Of a DNA stretch of 64,000 nucleotides, positions 1-12,400 are shown one piece after another. The stretch's first letter is position 1, and each line of letters opens with the position of its first letter. This stretch comes from Flammeovirgaceae bacterium UBA6059 (GTDB lineage Bacteria > Bacteroidota > Bacteroidia > Cytophagales > Cyclobacteriaceae). The notes under the pieces are model-generated. The model was not told the origin of the DNA and did not search any database. It was given only the letters and a program-made list of their open reading frames with translations. Location of the stretch: positions 496,001-560,000 of the forward strand of contig DIYH01000024.1 in the NCBI GenBank assembly GCA_002435755.1, given 5' to 3'. A program made the position numbers and the translations under genes.

Positions 1-1
1 C

Positions 2-3000
2 CAGCCGACCCTGTCATCCATGAATGGCTTCAACGCGCTTTCCTTTGATGGCGGAGACCTATTGACAATCGAAGAACAAGCAGACATCAATGGTATTGCA
101 ACAGGCCCGACCGAGCTCGTTCGCAGTGATCGTACGATGTTCTTTGTCTTTGAAACGCCGAGTTCAATTAGCGGACCGAACTGTGCTGATCAGACTGATC
201 TGGATAATTATGAAGTCATCTATGAGCAAGGTGGGTCAGGGAATGGCTTCAATGTATACCTCAACAAATGCAATGGCCAGATCTACGTTAGAGCTTGGGA
301 GGGTGCTAATAGTACTTTTGGAACATTTGCGGCCACTGCCAGCACGACTTATGTCGTCTCTTTAGTCTACGATGCAGACATAGGATCAAATGGAACCATC
401 ACTTTTTATAACGCGAATCAACAACTCAGCACTACTACTGCTACGTGGTTGGAGTTTTTTAGTCGGCATACAGGTGATATAGGAGTAGGTGGAGTAGACA
501 ATGACTCAGAGCTTATTCAAACAGATGAAACAACTGTAATAGAAGTAATTGGGGATAACCTCGTGAACTTCAATGGTAAAGTGGCTGAGGTGGTTTTCTA
601 CGATCTGGCCCTTGAATCTGCACAACACACTATCGTAAACAACTACCTGGGTGAGAAATTTGGAGTTACGATGTTGCGTGATGATCTCTATTCGCAACCG
701 TCATCAAACAATGAAGTCATTGGTATTGGACAAGCTGATGGAGACTTACATGCCGCCAATTCTGGGAATGGTGGTGAACTGTACCTGATCAACGAAGGTG
801 GCGTCAATGTTGATGGTGAGTTCGTTTTTGCAGGTCATAATGGAAACACACATGGCTACACCAACAATAGTGCTCCGACAGATGCCTCGAGGTGGAGTCG
901 GATTTGGTACATTCAGAAAACGGGAACGATCAACAATGTCAAACTGGTTTTTGATACTGAAGGAGCTGGATTTGGACCCGCTGATCTCAACAGGGTGGCC
1001 GATGACTATGATCTACTCTACAGGTCTGGTACGACAGGTACCTTCACAGTTGTCAATGCGAGTGCTAAGGCAATTGGGGACTTAGTGGGTTCTACAGACA
1101 ATGATGTGATCTTTTCGCTCACCGATACTGAGTTACAAGATGGCTATTATACTCTGAGAGTACCTCGGCAGATCGATTGGTTTACTTACAACTCTGGCAA
1201 ATGGGAAGATCCTACCAATTGGACACTAGACCCTACCGGAACCAGAAGACTAAACCCTGACAATGCTTACCCGAGTAATGACCTTGATGATGCTGATAAT
1301 GTCACCGTGCTTAATGGAGATGAGATCCTGGTAGATGGTACAACGCAGAGTACGCTTAATACTGACAAAGGAAGTACTGGACTGTCGTTAATTACTTTGA
1401 CGATCGATGATGGTGGTATACTGGACCTGGGTGCAACCACAGGCCACAGTGCTCTTTCCATCATCGGTACAGGTAAAATAGAGCTGAATGCGGATAACTT
1501 CATTTCCGGAGATGCATCAGGTGCTCAAGGTTTCAATACCTCTGATGGTGGAACTGTCGAGTTCTATGGTGCATCAGGTTATGACTTGAGTTCAGCTCCG
1601 ACATTCAATAACATGATAGTCAATATGTCTGGAGTAGCGCTTACACTATTAAGTGATCTGACGCTTAGTGGGGGCCTTACTGTTAGGTCCGGTACTTTCC
1701 AAATCAACAATAACAATGCTACCAACATCCTCAACATCAATGCAGGTAAAGATGTGATTGTTGAAGCTGCGGGTGAGATCAGTGTAGGTACAGGAGATGC
1801 AGTCAGCGTACAGTCAGATCAGACGATCACTTTCCATCAGTTCAATATTGTGGGAGACTTTACCAATACCGGGACCGCTATCTTCCATAACATAGCTCCT
1901 GCGCACATCGCTGACTCGACCTATTTTGACTATTACCCTACTGCCTCTGATCCGGACGATGCTGATCAATCTATTTACGCTAGCAACGAGTATGGTGTAG
2001 TCGAGTTATTGTTTAACAACGCTACCCAGGATCAGAATGTCGTACTCAATGGGACTACTGAGTTTTATAGGATAGAAGTCGACAAAGGCATTTCTCAGAC
2101 TTATGTCTGTGAGATCTCTGCGAGTAATACTGATAATTTCAAAATCTACGGTCGCCTTGCCTTCAGACAGGAAGACGATGATCTTACAGATGATAACCAA
2201 ATAGAAAACCCGAGAGCGTTGGGTCTTGAAGGTGGTATACTCAAGTTGAGTGACAACATCATCGTACCCGAAATTGCCAAGCTTGACCAGTCCTCAACAT
2301 ATGTCGCTGGTAACAATGATACAGAAGCTGGTTTCTCTGGTGGTAATCGCAATTATGTGATCGATAATGATGCACAGCTATGGATATCCAGTAATGCCCA
2401 GGTCATCCACAATTACGGATGGGGTATCCATATTTTTGGTACACTGAAAATTACTGATGATGGCTTCTATGGTTTTACAGAACTTCAACCTAATGTAGAA
2501 GGTGGAAGTTCTAATGAGGCTTCAGATATTCTAATTGATGTTGCGGGAGTCTTCGAACAAAGTGGAGGTGATGTCAATACTACCCAATTCAGAACGAAAA
2601 TAGGAGGATCCAGTATTCCGAGGGGCTCATTTATTTTGACCGGAGGTGTTTTTAACGTAGGTAATGGTTTGGCTGCAGGAGGTAGTACCCATGCAGTTTT
2701 TAGTATTCCATGGCCAGAGATGCAATTCAAGATGACGGGAGACGGACCCGGTGATGATCCGGTACTCAACTTGAACCTCGTATCTGCTGGCAAGTCTGTG
2801 AGTGCTGCCGATGAAGGGCTAGGAGTGCCTAGCAGCGTTACAGCAGCTTGGCAGGTAAGTTCTTCCGAAGGTAACTATGAGGTGACCGCCGGAACAGTAA
2901 ATATCAATAACGCCAGTGGTATCAATCAGGGTTTTGGTCAAAGGAATTACCTTATTGCCTCGACGGCACCATTTTACAATCTTAACCTCTTCCGGAATGT

Positions 3001-6000
3001 GGTCCCTAATGAAGGCCAGCAATCTATCTGGCTTGCCGGTGTAGAAGAAACCGCTGAAGATGCCACACCAACCTCTGGCGCACAGGAAGCACGAGATCTT
3101 ATTGTACTCAATAATTTCAGTCTTACCGAAGACGGAACAGCCAATGGCGGTACGGGTACGTCAAACACCGAACTTCACCTCTTTGGAAGGGATCTTTATG
3201 TTGGAGGTGATTTCACCTTTACAAACTCAGACTCTGAACTCCATACCGATGAAAATGGTGGTAGCTCTATCATATTCAACGGTAGTGGAAATCAATTTAT
3301 CACTATCGATGAAGGCGACTTCAATGGTACGGCCAACAACGGTGCTACCAGTGGAGCGCAAAATGTAACATTTACCGGAGGCGGTATTAAATCTATCGTC
3401 ATTGATAACGCATTCAATGGTGATAATCTTAACATTCTGGGAGATCTTGCAGTAACTGATGGGGTAACAGTTGATCTCGGAGGTCATGCATTTACACTGA
3501 ATGGAAATGCGACGAACTCAGGTGAATTCATCAATACAGGAGGCCTGACAAGTGGCAAAGTCGAGCTTACAGGGGGAGCCGGTATACACAGCATAGGTGG
3601 TGACGGTACGGGTATATTCAACAACCTTGAGTTGGACGATGCACTTGGAGCTACATTGACAAGCGATATTACGATCAATGGTAATCTGACCATGACTGCT
3701 GGCCTGCTTGATTTGGAAACGAGCAGACTGACGATAGATGGAGCGAGTGGTGCAATCGTACCCGGCGGTGTGTTTAACAATACTTTCATGATCGCCACGG
3801 CCGGAAATGCTACGGACGGAGGTTTGCGTCTTTATTTTGACGCAGACGAAACACTGACCTTTCCATTAGGTATAGAAGGTACCACCGATTATTATCTACC
3901 CGCGACAGTTGACCTTTCACTTAACGGTGCTACTGCTAGCTATATCACGATCAATCCGGTAGAAGGTGAGTTGGGTACGGCCAGTCAGACCTCAGGAGAT
4001 GCGCTCCAGGCTTACTGGAATATGACCCATGAGTTCAGCGGATCGCCTACCGTAAATAGTCTTACCTTCAGTTATGAAGAAACCTTAGTCGAAGGTACTG
4101 AGGCCAATTATGTTGCCGGCCAGGTACTGGATGTAAGTCCATTTACCCGAAGCGGAGAGGATTTTGACTCAGATGGTACCGGTTCAGCTGATCTAGCTTC
4201 GGTTGACGAAGCATCAAACGTGATAGTTTTTGATGGCGATGCAGCAGCCGGATTTACAATCTTAAATGCCAACTACTCCGCCGGTGAACAGGCGGTTTTC
4301 CTTGGAGCACCACGTGTCTTTTACAACACTGAGTTTGGGACACCATTTGGTAACTATGGTAAATGGAATAATCCGAGTAAATGGTCTACCGAAGACCACT
4401 TTTCAGCGGTCAATACTTTCAACGACTTTCCAAAGGCGGGAGATGTGGTCATCATGTCCAATCCTGATACTGATGGAGGAGGCAATTTTAGTAATGCCAA
4501 TACCTATGATCACTATGTCGAAATAGACTCTGACGTAGCATGTGCTGCGATAGTATTTTCAAATTCGCCGGAAGGTGCAGGCTCACCTTCAGCGGCTGGT
4601 CCAAGACTGTTGATTGGCCTAAATGTGACAGCTGATCTTGGGGTCATCTCCGGATCAAATGCCGGTATTGGTTATTACCTAAGCACCAACTCAGCTAACA
4701 ACCCTGTCGTAAGTGGTGACTTCAATGCATTCAATATAGATCTATCCAATCAGACCTTATTTTTCCCACAAAATGGATCGGGAATTCATGATGTGCCTTC
4801 CAATCTCACTGTTTTTCCTAATGCTAGAATACATGGCGGTGGTGGAAGCTTCAGAGAAGTACGCTTTGTAGAGGATGTTACGATCAATGGTAACTTACGC
4901 ATAGATGTGTCGTCGCAGCTGACCTTGAATAATGGTGCTAATGGTGACATCACGGTAAGTGGCAATACCCAGGTGGGTCCTGACTCTCGTGGTGGCAGGC
5001 TTGTATATCCCGCTGATGGTCAATCCCGTAAGTTTTCGACTAATAACCTCGTGATCAGACCAGGGTCAAACGCTACTTATGTACAAGTAGAGTCAGGTGG
5101 CGCCACCAGTACGGTTCATGAGCTTGAAGTGCGTGGAGATGTAACGATACAATCGGGCAATGACGATTACATCGACCTCTTTACTAACGGAACCGGTGGA
5201 GCCAATGTCATTCTGACCCTCTCAGGAGATGGAGTAGATGATTTTTGGCAATCTTCCAACACCTCCGGCGCTGACGAACTCTATCAACTTGTCCTTAATA
5301 AGGGTACGGCGGTAAGTAATACATTTTCGCTACGATCAAATATCGCCTTTCCCGATCCTTCCGTCATAAGCGGTCATCCTGTTGAGATCGTTAATGGTAC
5401 CCTGGTCATGGATGACCCAGGCCTGGACATCACTGTGGCCAATGATGATAGCGGCGACTTTTTACTCCCTAACGTAAACAATGGAGCAGCGTCTTCCGGG
5501 TCCGGAGCGTTAGAAGTGCGACAAGGGACGGTTCGGATCGGAGGCACAGCCACCGGTCTTATTCTCAATGGAAGTTTGGTGATATCGGGTGGTGAAGTAC
5601 TCTTAAATGGTGGTGCCAGTTCTGACAACTATATCGAATATGGTGCATCAGGAGATGCAGCTATCAACCTCAGCTCAGGAGTACTGTTTGTTGGTTCTCA
5701 AGTCAGACAAAACCTTATTTCAACGACAGGTCAGCTTGACTATGTTCAAACGGGTGGTACCGCCGTATTTGGCGTGAACTCAGCGCCGATTGATTCCAAA
5801 GGAGTATTCGAAGTGCAGAACGTTGGCAGTAGCTTCACACTTAACAACAACGATGGAGCGTCCACCTTTGCGATCGTTGGCGCTCAGGCTAACCCGACAT
5901 TGGGCACCTTGATCATCGGAAGCCTGGCGGCAGTTGATATAGCCACTGATGCCATTATCGATATCGGCTACAGCAATGCAAGTCTTGCAGGTATAGCTGT

Positions 6001-9000
6001 CAGTACAGATGCCACCAATAGTTTTAAAGTCAACATTGGGCAGCAGATATCCGGCTTACGAATAGATAATACCAATAGTAACAGTCCGGTAGTTGACCTA
6101 TTTATCAACCCTCTCAACCTTTCCGGTAACCTGGAAATTCTGAATAACGGAACTTTTGACGCGCAAGGATTAGCTGTCAATATTGAAGGCAATTTTGTGA
6201 ATGATGGCTCCTTTATCTCCAATAATAACACCACTACTTTCAACGGTGATGTACAGACCACTTCAGGAACATCAACCACCACTTTTCATCGACTGGTAAG
6301 TTCAGCGACGACTTCTTTGACGCTAGGCCAGGCCATTGCTGTAGATGATGATCTCACTATCGAAAGAGGTACCCTCAATGATAGTGGTAATGAAATCGAG
6401 CTTAGAGGAGATCTTATTATAACCACAGAACATCAAGGTACTGGTGGGATCAATTTCAACGGTGCTGCTAAGCAGGAGATATTTCTGCCTGACGATCTCG
6501 CTACCGTTGAGAATATGGTCATCAACAACTCCAATACTGTTGAGCTCGGTCCGCTAAGTACTAATGTGGCACTGCGTATTGATGGTACACTTGAGTTGAA
6601 TAGTCTATTCCTGATAGGGGACAATCGCCTGATCATGTCTCCCGGAGGTAATGTGACCACAGGTTTGTCCGATTTTTCAAAAGATGTAATGATCTCTTGC
6701 AATGGTAGTCAGGCGGATGATGGCTTTGAAATTGAGTTCCTTAATGGTGATCTCAATTTTACGCTACCTGTTGGGATACCAGACAAATATCTGCCCGTAA
6801 CATTTAATTTTTCATCTGATGAGACAGCACTTGCGTCATTACTCGTCAGACCTATACAGCCGACTACCTATCCCTTCTTCAGTATGCTAGACGGAGCTGG
6901 TGGACCAACCGACGGACAGACCAACACGCTACCTTACTACTGGCTTATCACCTCAATGACCAATGACGGGACTAATGATTTGAATAACTTCAGTAGCATA
7001 TCAGATGCCCTTATTCTCCAATACCGAGATGAAGATATAAGGACGGAACCAAGCGATGAGGCCGCCTATAGACCTGCCAGGCTCAACGCTCCTTTCTGGT
7101 CTAAGCTGACAAGTGCCGATAAGGTGGATGACGCCTTGAACCAGATCCAGTTTGAGGCGAACGATCTCGGCGCAGGCCCTGACGTAGATCTTACCGGTTT
7201 TTACACCGCCGGTGATCCCAATGATATTCCCAATGAGTTGGCGCAGTACATCTCATTTATCAACAACAGTAACTGGAACAACACTGCTACCTGGAGACAG
7301 GATACTGACTATAGCGGGGACATTGATGCTACTGAGGATGACACCCCGGTTATTCCAGAGCCAGGATCTATTGTTATCATTGATCCTGCTCATACAGTCA
7401 ACCTTGATATCGATGATCTCGACAATTTTTCAACCCAAATAGACGGAACATTGAATGTTGGCCTTAGTGAGGGACACTACCTCGGCATTACTTCGGGTGG
7501 AGGTACCATATCCGTTGAGCAGCAGTTGATACCAGCCTTCGATGTAGGTTTGAGTACGTTCTTCACTACGTCCGGTGGTGAACTCGACTTTACAGGCGCC
7601 AACAGCTACACCATATCTTCCAATTTCACGGCGATCAGTGGACTCAGACTGTCGGGTGGAGGTACCAAGACCCTACCGGCAATTGACTACCAGATTGGGG
7701 CCGAGAATCTCGAAATTGCGGATGGTACCACAATGGACAATGCCCAAAACGATAATAGCCTTACGATAAGTAGTGATATCCTGATCACGAACGGCACGCT
7801 ACTATCAGGTAATAATACTGCTACACTTAGCGCGCAGAACCTTGTGGTGAGCGCTGCTGGACTGCTGACCGCTACAGGAGCGCGTTTTGACCTATCGGGG
7901 AACCTGGAACTGGCCGGTGGTACGATCAATGCGGGCTCAAGTACATTCAACCTGGAAGGTGACCTGATCAGGAGCTCAGGAACATTCAATGATGAGACAA
8001 GTACAATAGAATTTGACGGATCCGGGACCCAATTGATCACCGGAGACTTCACAAGTACCAATACACTACGAAATGTTATCATCAACAACTCCGGTACCGG
8101 AGATGTGATTCGCATCACAGGCAACAGCGATGTGGAAATTGCCAATCGACTTACACTTACAGATGGACGCGTACTTACGGATGCCAATAATACCCTGAAC
8201 ATTACGAACACCAATCCTCTGGCGATCAACAACTCAATTGCTTTTACAGGATTCAGTGATGCCAGTTACATCAATGGGCCACTTTCTCGTCAGATGCTGG
8301 AGTCGACCTCTCCATATCCATTTCCGGTAGGTGATGGTGGTAATAATGGTTATATGGAAGTACGTGATCCGGCGGATTACACGGGAGGTACCAATAAGCG
8401 TTTTGAGGTGGAGTATTTCGCAGCTACACCCCCATTGGATGTGAATGTGATCAGTGCCGATGCTGATGCGATAGGGGTCCAGTCTGCAAGTAGTGTAGAG
8501 TACTGGAGTATCACCGTGCCATCAGCAGCCACCTCTGAGGTCGGACTGTACTGGGATGAGTTCTCTGGTGTGACAGATGCCAATGACATAAGGATCGTAT
8601 GGCTCAATGATCCGGATGGAGATCCTACCACGCTGGGTGATAATGGTGATACTGAAGAGTGGGATTTACTTACAAGAGACCTGGTGACCGGCACGGCAAG
8701 TGAAGGATTTGTAAGTTCCTCTGAGCGGTTGTCATACAGCACACAATTTGTAACGCTGGCTACCACCAATGAGAGCAGTTCGCCATTGCCTGTTGAGATG
8801 CTGTATTTTACCGGAGAAGATTACAAAGGGGAAGTACAATTGGATTGGGCTACTTCTACTGAAGTCAACAATGACTTTTTTGAAGTGCACAGGTCCCAGG
8901 ATGGGGTCGACTGGAACATGATAGGTATAGTCAGTGGTGCGGGCACTACGGTCGAGGAGCAGACTTATGATTTCTCCGACTTCAAGCCACACGTCGGTAA

Positions 9001-9343
9001 TTCTTATTATCGATTGCGTCAGGTAGACTTTGACGGTCAGTTCGAATATTCCGAAATCATACTGGTGCAGGTGGCGCTTGAGCCTGTGAGTTTTAATGTG
9101 TACCCCAACTCATTCCGTGATCACTTTAACGTTGATGTCAAGGGTATTTCGGCTAACGAACAACCTGAGTTTAGTCTTGTGTCTCTGCAAGGTCAAGTGG
9201 TAAGTCATGGCTTCCTTCAGGCGGATGAAGCGGGTCGTATCGATCAGCAGATATCATTCAATTCGATACTTCCGTCAGGCCTATATATCTTAATGATTGA
9301 AACTAGTCAGCAACTGTTAAAGCAGAACCTAATCAAGAGATAG
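2..9343 (+). CDS. Giant T9SS-secreted beta-solenoid surface protein (5' partial)
   Basis: The reading frame is open from base 2, and six in-frame codons precede the first ATG at 20, so the true start and signal peptide lie outside the window. The visible part exceeds 3,100 residues. Counted from that ATG, residues 1-215 resemble a LamG/concanavalin-type jelly roll. Residues 220-380 resemble the domain that follows it in many Bacteroidota surface proteins (VIGIGQADGD start). The bulk is Asn/Gly/Thr-rich beta-solenoid sequence with recurring NLTxxxG turns. Three internal modules open with a GKW..P..W-type motif near residues 393, 1446 and 2417. The C-terminus has the LPVEMLYFTG fibronectin-like segment and then a type A sorting domain of about 75 residues (YPNSF, final IKR). 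The protein is probably exported through T9SS and anchored or released at the cell surface; its ligand is unknown. It converges on the hybrid regulator downstream, and nothing suggests co-regulation. Confidence 0.9.
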   Translation, partial: QPTLSSMNGFNALSFDGGDLLTIEEQADINGIATGPTELVRSDRTMFFVFETPSSISGPNCADQTDLDNYEVIYEQGGSGNGFNVYLNKCNGQIYVRAWEGANSTFGTFAATASTTYVVSLVYDADIGSNGTITFYNANQQLSTTTATWLEFFSRHTGDIGVGGVDNDSELIQTDETTVIEVIGDNLVNFNGKVAEVVFYDLALESAQHTIVNNYLGEKFGVTMLRDDLYSQPSSNNEVIGIGQADGDLHAANSGNGGELYLINEGGVNVDGEFVFAGHNGNTHGYTNNSAPTDASRWSRIWYIQKTGTINNVKLVFDTEGAGFGPADLNRVADDYDLLYRSGTTGTFTVVNASAKAIGDLVGSTDNDVIFSLTDTELQDGYYTLRVPRQIDWFTYNSGKWEDPTNWTLDPTGTRRLNPDNAYPSNDLDDADNVTVLNGDEILVDGTTQSTLNTDKGSTGLSLITLTIDDGGILDLGATTGHSALSIIGTGKIELNADNFISGDASGAQGFNTSDGGTVEFYGASGYDLSSAPTFNNMIVNMSGVALTLLSDLTLSGGLTVRSGTFQINNNNATNILNINAGKDVIVEAAGEISVGTGDAVSVQSDQTITFHQFNIVGDFTNTGTAIFHNIAPAHIADSTYFDYYPTASDPDDADQSIYASNEYGVVELLFNNATQDQNVVLNGTTEFYRIEVDKGISQTYVCEISASNTDNFKIYGRLAFRQEDDDLTDDNQIENPRALGLEGGILKLSDNIIVPEIAKLDQSSTYVAGNNDTEAGFSGGNRNYVIDNDAQLWISSNAQVIHNYGWGIHIFGTLKITDDGFYGFTELQPNVEGGSSNEASDILIDVAGVFEQSGGDVNTTQFRTKIGGSSIPRGSFILTGGVFNVGNGLAAGGSTHAVFSIPWPEMQFKMTGDGPGDDPVLNLNLVSAGKSVSAADEGLGVPSSVTAAWQVSSSEGNYEVTAGTVNINNASGINQGFGQRNYLIASTAPFYNLNLFRNVVPNEGQQSIWLAGVEETAEDATPTSGAQEARDLIVLNNFSLTEDGTANGGTGTSNTELHLFGRDLYVGGDFTFTNSDSELHTDENGGSSIIFNGSGNQFITIDEGDFNGTANNGATSGAQNVTFTGGGIKSIVIDNAFNGDNLNILGDLAVTDGVTVDLGGHAFTLNGNATNSGEFINTGGLTSGKVELTGGAGIHSIGGDGTGIFNNLELDDALGATLTSDITINGNLTMTAGLLDLETSRLTIDGASGAIVPGGVFNNTFMIATAGNATDGGLRLYFDADETLTFPLGIEGTTDYYLPATVDLSLNGATASYITINPVEGELGTASQTSGDALQAYWNMTHEFSGSPTVNSLTFSYEETLVEGTEANYVAGQVLDVSPFTRSGEDFDSDGTGSADLASVDEASNVIVFDGDAAAGFTILNANYSAGEQAVFLGAPRVFYNTEFGTPFGNYGKWNNPSKWSTEDHFSAVNTFNDFPKAGDVVIMSNPDTDGGGNFSNANTYDHYVEIDSDVACAAIVFSNSPEGAGSPSAAGPRLLIGLNVTADLGVISGSNAGIGYYLSTNSANNPVVSGDFNAFNIDLSNQTLFFPQNGSGIHDVPSNLTVFPNARIHGGGGSFREVRFVEDVTINGNLRIDVSSQLTLNNGANGDITVSGNTQVGPDSRGGRLVYPADGQSRKFSTNNLVIRPGSNATYVQVESGGATSTVHELEVRGDVTIQSGNDDYIDLFTNGTGGANVILTLSGDGVDDFWQSSNTSGADELYQLVLNKGTAVSNTFSLRSNIAFPDPSVISGHPVEIVNGTLVMDDPGLDITVANDDSGDFLLPNVNNGAASSGSGALEVRQGTVRIGGTATGLILNGSLVISGGEVLLNGGASSDNYIEYGASGDAAINLSSGVLFVGSQVRQNLISTTGQLDYVQTGGTAVFGVNSAPIDSKGVFEVQNVGSSFTLNNNDGASTFAIVGAQANPTLGTLIIGSLAAVDIATDAIIDIGYSNASLAGIAVSTDATNSFKVNIGQQISGLRIDNTNSNSPVVDLFINPLNLSGNLEILNNGTFDAQGLAVNIEGNFVNDGSFISNNNTTTFNGDVQTTSGTSTTTFHRLVSSATTSLTLGQAIAVDDDLTIERGTLNDSGNEIELRGDLIITTEHQGTGGINFNGAAKQEIFLPDDLATVENMVINNSNTVELGPLSTNVALRIDGTLELNSLFLIGDNRLIMSPGGNVTTGLSDFSKDVMISCNGSQADDGFEIEFLNGDLNFTLPVGIPDKYLPVTFNFSSDETALASLLVRPIQPTTYPFFSMLDGAGGPTDGQTNTLPYYWLITSMTNDGTNDLNNFSSISDALILQYRDEDIRTEPSDEAAYRPARLNAPFWSKLTSADKVDDALNQIQFEANDLGAGPDVDLTGFYTAGDPNDIPNELAQYISFINNSNWNNTATWRQDTDYSGDIDATEDDTPVIPEPGSIVIIDPAHTVNLDIDDLDNFSTQIDGTLNVGLSEGHYLGITSGGGTISVEQQLIPAFDVGLSTFFTTSGGELDFTGANSYTISSNFTAISGLRLSGGGTKTLPAIDYQIGAENLEIADGTTMDNAQNDNSLTISSDILITNGTLLSGNNTATLSAQNLVVSAAGLLTATGARFDLSGNLELAGGTINAGSSTFNLEGDLIRSSGTFNDETSTIEFDGSGTQLITGDFTSTNTLRNVIINNSGTGDVIRITGNSDVEIANRLTLTDGRVLTDANNTLNITNTNPLAINNSIAFTGFSDASYINGPLSRQMLESTSPYPFPVGDGGNNGYMEVRDPADYTGGTNKRFEVEYFAATPPLDVNVISADADAIGVQSASSVEYWSITVPSAATSEVGLYWDEFSGVTDANDIRIVWLNDPDGDPTTLGDNGDTEEWDLLTRDLVTGTASEGFVSSSERLSYSTQFVTLATTNESSSPLPVEMLYFTGEDYKGEVQLDWATSTEVNNDFFEVHRSQDGVDWNMIGIVSGAGTTVEEQTYDFSDFKPHVGNSYYRLRQVDFDGQFEYSEIILVQVALEPVSFNVYPNSFRDHFNVDVKGISANEQPEFSLVSLQGQVVSHGFLQADEAGRIDQQISFNSILPSGLYILMIETSQQLLKQNLIKR

Positions 9344-9352
9344 ATATACGCG

Positions 9353-9375
9353 AGGGAACATTATCCCTTCCTTTT
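9353..9375 (+). terminator. Intrinsic terminator after the first giant gene
   Basis: A short AGGGA/TCCCT stem with a six-base loop is followed by TCCTTTTT, ten bases after the stop codon of the upstream gene. The stem is only five pairs, so the call rests on the T-run and its position between convergent genes. Confidence 0.55.
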
Positions 9376-9487
9376 TCATACGATTGCTGTTACGAATAAG
9401 AGCAGGAATGGCTATACTAAACCGAGTTTCTAACTTCAAAAAATGTACTCCAATTGCACATGAGGAAGCTTTCAGAGTCACGGGCAA

Positions 9488-12400
9488 TCATTCACTGGTT
9501 TTCCCGGTTAGTAGAAGTCGATTTTGAACATACTGGGTTGGGCTGCACTTAAACCGCTTTTTAAAACACCTACCGAAGTAGTTGATGTCCTGGAAGCCCA
9601 CATGATATGCTACTTCCGCCACCCGGAATTTTTGATTCATAAGCATCTCAGCTGCTTTGTTCAACTTCACATTTCGGATGAAATCATTAGGAGATAAACC
9701 TGTAAGGGCCTTTAGCTTTCGGTAAAGCTGTGCCCGGCTTAACCCCGCATGTTGACTAATAAACTCTACACTCAACCCGGGTTCTTTGATGTTTTGATGG
9801 ATCAACGCCATTACCTCGCTCATCAGTTTCTCATCGTATCCTGTAAGGTGGGATCCGTCTTTGGAGAATTTGCCATGGTCTCTGAGACGGGTTCTAAGGC
9901 GGTCTCGATTTTTCAGTGTGTTGGCAATACGCTGATCCAGTTCCTTTACCATGAAGGGCTTAACCAAATAATCGTCTGCACCATGTTGTAGCCCCTCAAG
10001 TCTATCAGTTTCATTGGATTTTGCCGTCAGCAATATTACTGGTATGTGGCTGATCACCGGATCTTCCTTAATGCTGCTACACAATTTCATACCATCAATG
10101 CCTGGCATCATCACATCACAGATGACCAGGTCAGGGTCCTTGGCATGTGCCAATTCGAAACCACCTTTCCCATTTTCTGATAAGTAGACTGTATATCTTT
10201 CTGATAAGTGCCTCTTAAGGTATTTTCTAAGTTCCGGATTATCATCAATTACGAGTATCTTCTTCCTGATATCGTTGGGGTTTTCAGTTTCGATTATATC
10301 TACTTGCAGATTCGGACTTTCAGGAGTGTTTCTGATGAAAATTTGATCCTCAGTGATGGAGTTGTCAGGTTCTGATTTCTTAACAGGTAATGTTAGGGTA
10401 AAAGTCGTTCCCTGATCTGGTTTGCTTATAAACTCTAGCTTACCGCCTAAAACCTCCAGGAGAGAATGAACGAGTGACAGACCCAACCCAGCTCCAGAGG
10501 AATTTTCCGATTTGTAAAAACGTTCAAAAACCCTTTGTTGAGTTTCCGGATCCATTCCCTGGCCCGTATCCCTGATACTTATTTTTAGATGGTTTTGCTT
10601 TCCGTCTGAACCCGGCGAAGTATTACCTTGAATATCAATCTCTCCCCTGGCTGGGGTGAATTTCAAAGCATTTGTAACAAGGTTGTATAATATCTTTTCT
10701 GTTTTATCCTGATCAACGAGAAAGGTGCCTATTGGAATGTTTAAGTCAATGACCAGCTTCACTTGTTGATGATCAGCCAGCGGTTTGAATTGATTGAACA
10801 GCTTTGTTAGAAAAGAATTCAGGTGAAGACTTTTAAGGCTGATCTTCGAATGTCCTGTTTCTATTTGTCGAATTTCCAGTAGCTGATCGACCAGTAGCAT
10901 CAATCTTCTGCTGCTGTTATAGATAGTTTGTAGAGATTCTCTGACCTCTATGGATTTTACGGAATCCAGTAGGCCTTCAAGGGGGGCAATAATAAGTGAA
11001 AGAGGGGTGCGGATCTCATGAGAGATATCTGTGAAAAACTTAAGTTTTAGTTCATGCCCACGCTCCAAATTCTCTTTTTCAAGCTGTTCCAATTTTAGCT
11101 CGTGTTTGAGTTGGGCACTTTTCATAGCATTGTATCTTACTAAAAAAAAGCTAGATCCAATGATAACGGCGTAGATGATGTACGCCCACCATGTCTTCCA
11201 TGGAGGAGGGAGCACTTCGACGATCAGTGTAGCCGGATCTTTGATCCAGAGCCCATCACTATTGGCAGCCATTACCTTAAAAATATATTCATCATCCGGC
11301 AGGTTAGTATAGGTTGCTGTACGCCTGTTGCCCGCAAGTACCCACTCTTCGTCAAAACCTTCCAATTGGTATTTATACTCGCTGTTTTCAGGTTGGTGAA
11401 AGCTGAGCATCTCATACTCGAATGTCACGATGTTATGGAAATAGTCCAGCGTGATCTTCCTGGTTTGTCCTATGGATTGTTTCAATATTCTGGTATCGTC
11501 AGCGGGGGTCACTTCCTCGTTCCTGACAAATAAGCGTGATATGTGCAATGGTGCAAGGTGTTCGTTAGCAGCTAGTTTTTCCGGATGAAAAATCACCAGC
11601 CCATTATTTCCCCCTACCATGGCCTGACCATTGTCGAGTAGCTTAAAAGCACCTTCATTGACTTCTCCCAATGGAAATCCTGAAGCATTGATGTGTGTTT
11701 CTATCAATTCATATCGACGGCTGTAAGATGCCAGTCCATTGATGGTAACTACCCATATGCGATGTTCATTATCCTCGAACGAACCAAAAACAATGTTGTT
11801 GGGAAGGCCAGTTGAGGTGGTCAAAGCCTTGGTCACATCGTTACCATTTAGATGTATTACACCTTCTCCAAAAGTTCCTGCCCAAAGTGTACCCTGACTG
11901 TCCTTGAAGATATGAGTAATTTCATCGGTTGGTAAAGTCCCATCCTGTTGGTTGAAGTGCCGAAGAATACCACGGTCAAGATGAAACAGTACAATCCCTG
12001 CCCCAAGTGTAGCGAGCCATAAGCTGTCACCTTCTAAAAAAAGGTCCTTGACAGTGACGTTTCCCAAAAGTTCTGAAAGATCACTTCGATAGGGATAATC
12101 CTGGAATTGTTTGGTGACAAGATCAAACTTTTGCAGACCCCCAAAACCATCGGTAGCGATCCACAAAGTTTCTTCTTCTTCAGTTACCATATCATTGATA
12201 ATAGCCTGACTCAGATCGGCAAATGGGCCCTCCTTTACCCTGGGATATCGGGTCATCTCCTGCTTGTCGAGATTATAACTGCTCAAGCCTTCTTTAAAAG
12301 AACCGACATATAGATACTCACCAGAACGATCAGCCCAGAGCGATTTAATGGTCATTCCAGTATACTCGTCAATGGTACCTGTGGCTTCCAGGAGCCCATC

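Noticed and set aside
7687..8232. 181-codon minus-strand frame inside the first giant gene
   Set aside because: It is the shadow of a repetitive coding region on the opposite strand; composition is rich in Ser/Val/Leu/Pro with no domain.
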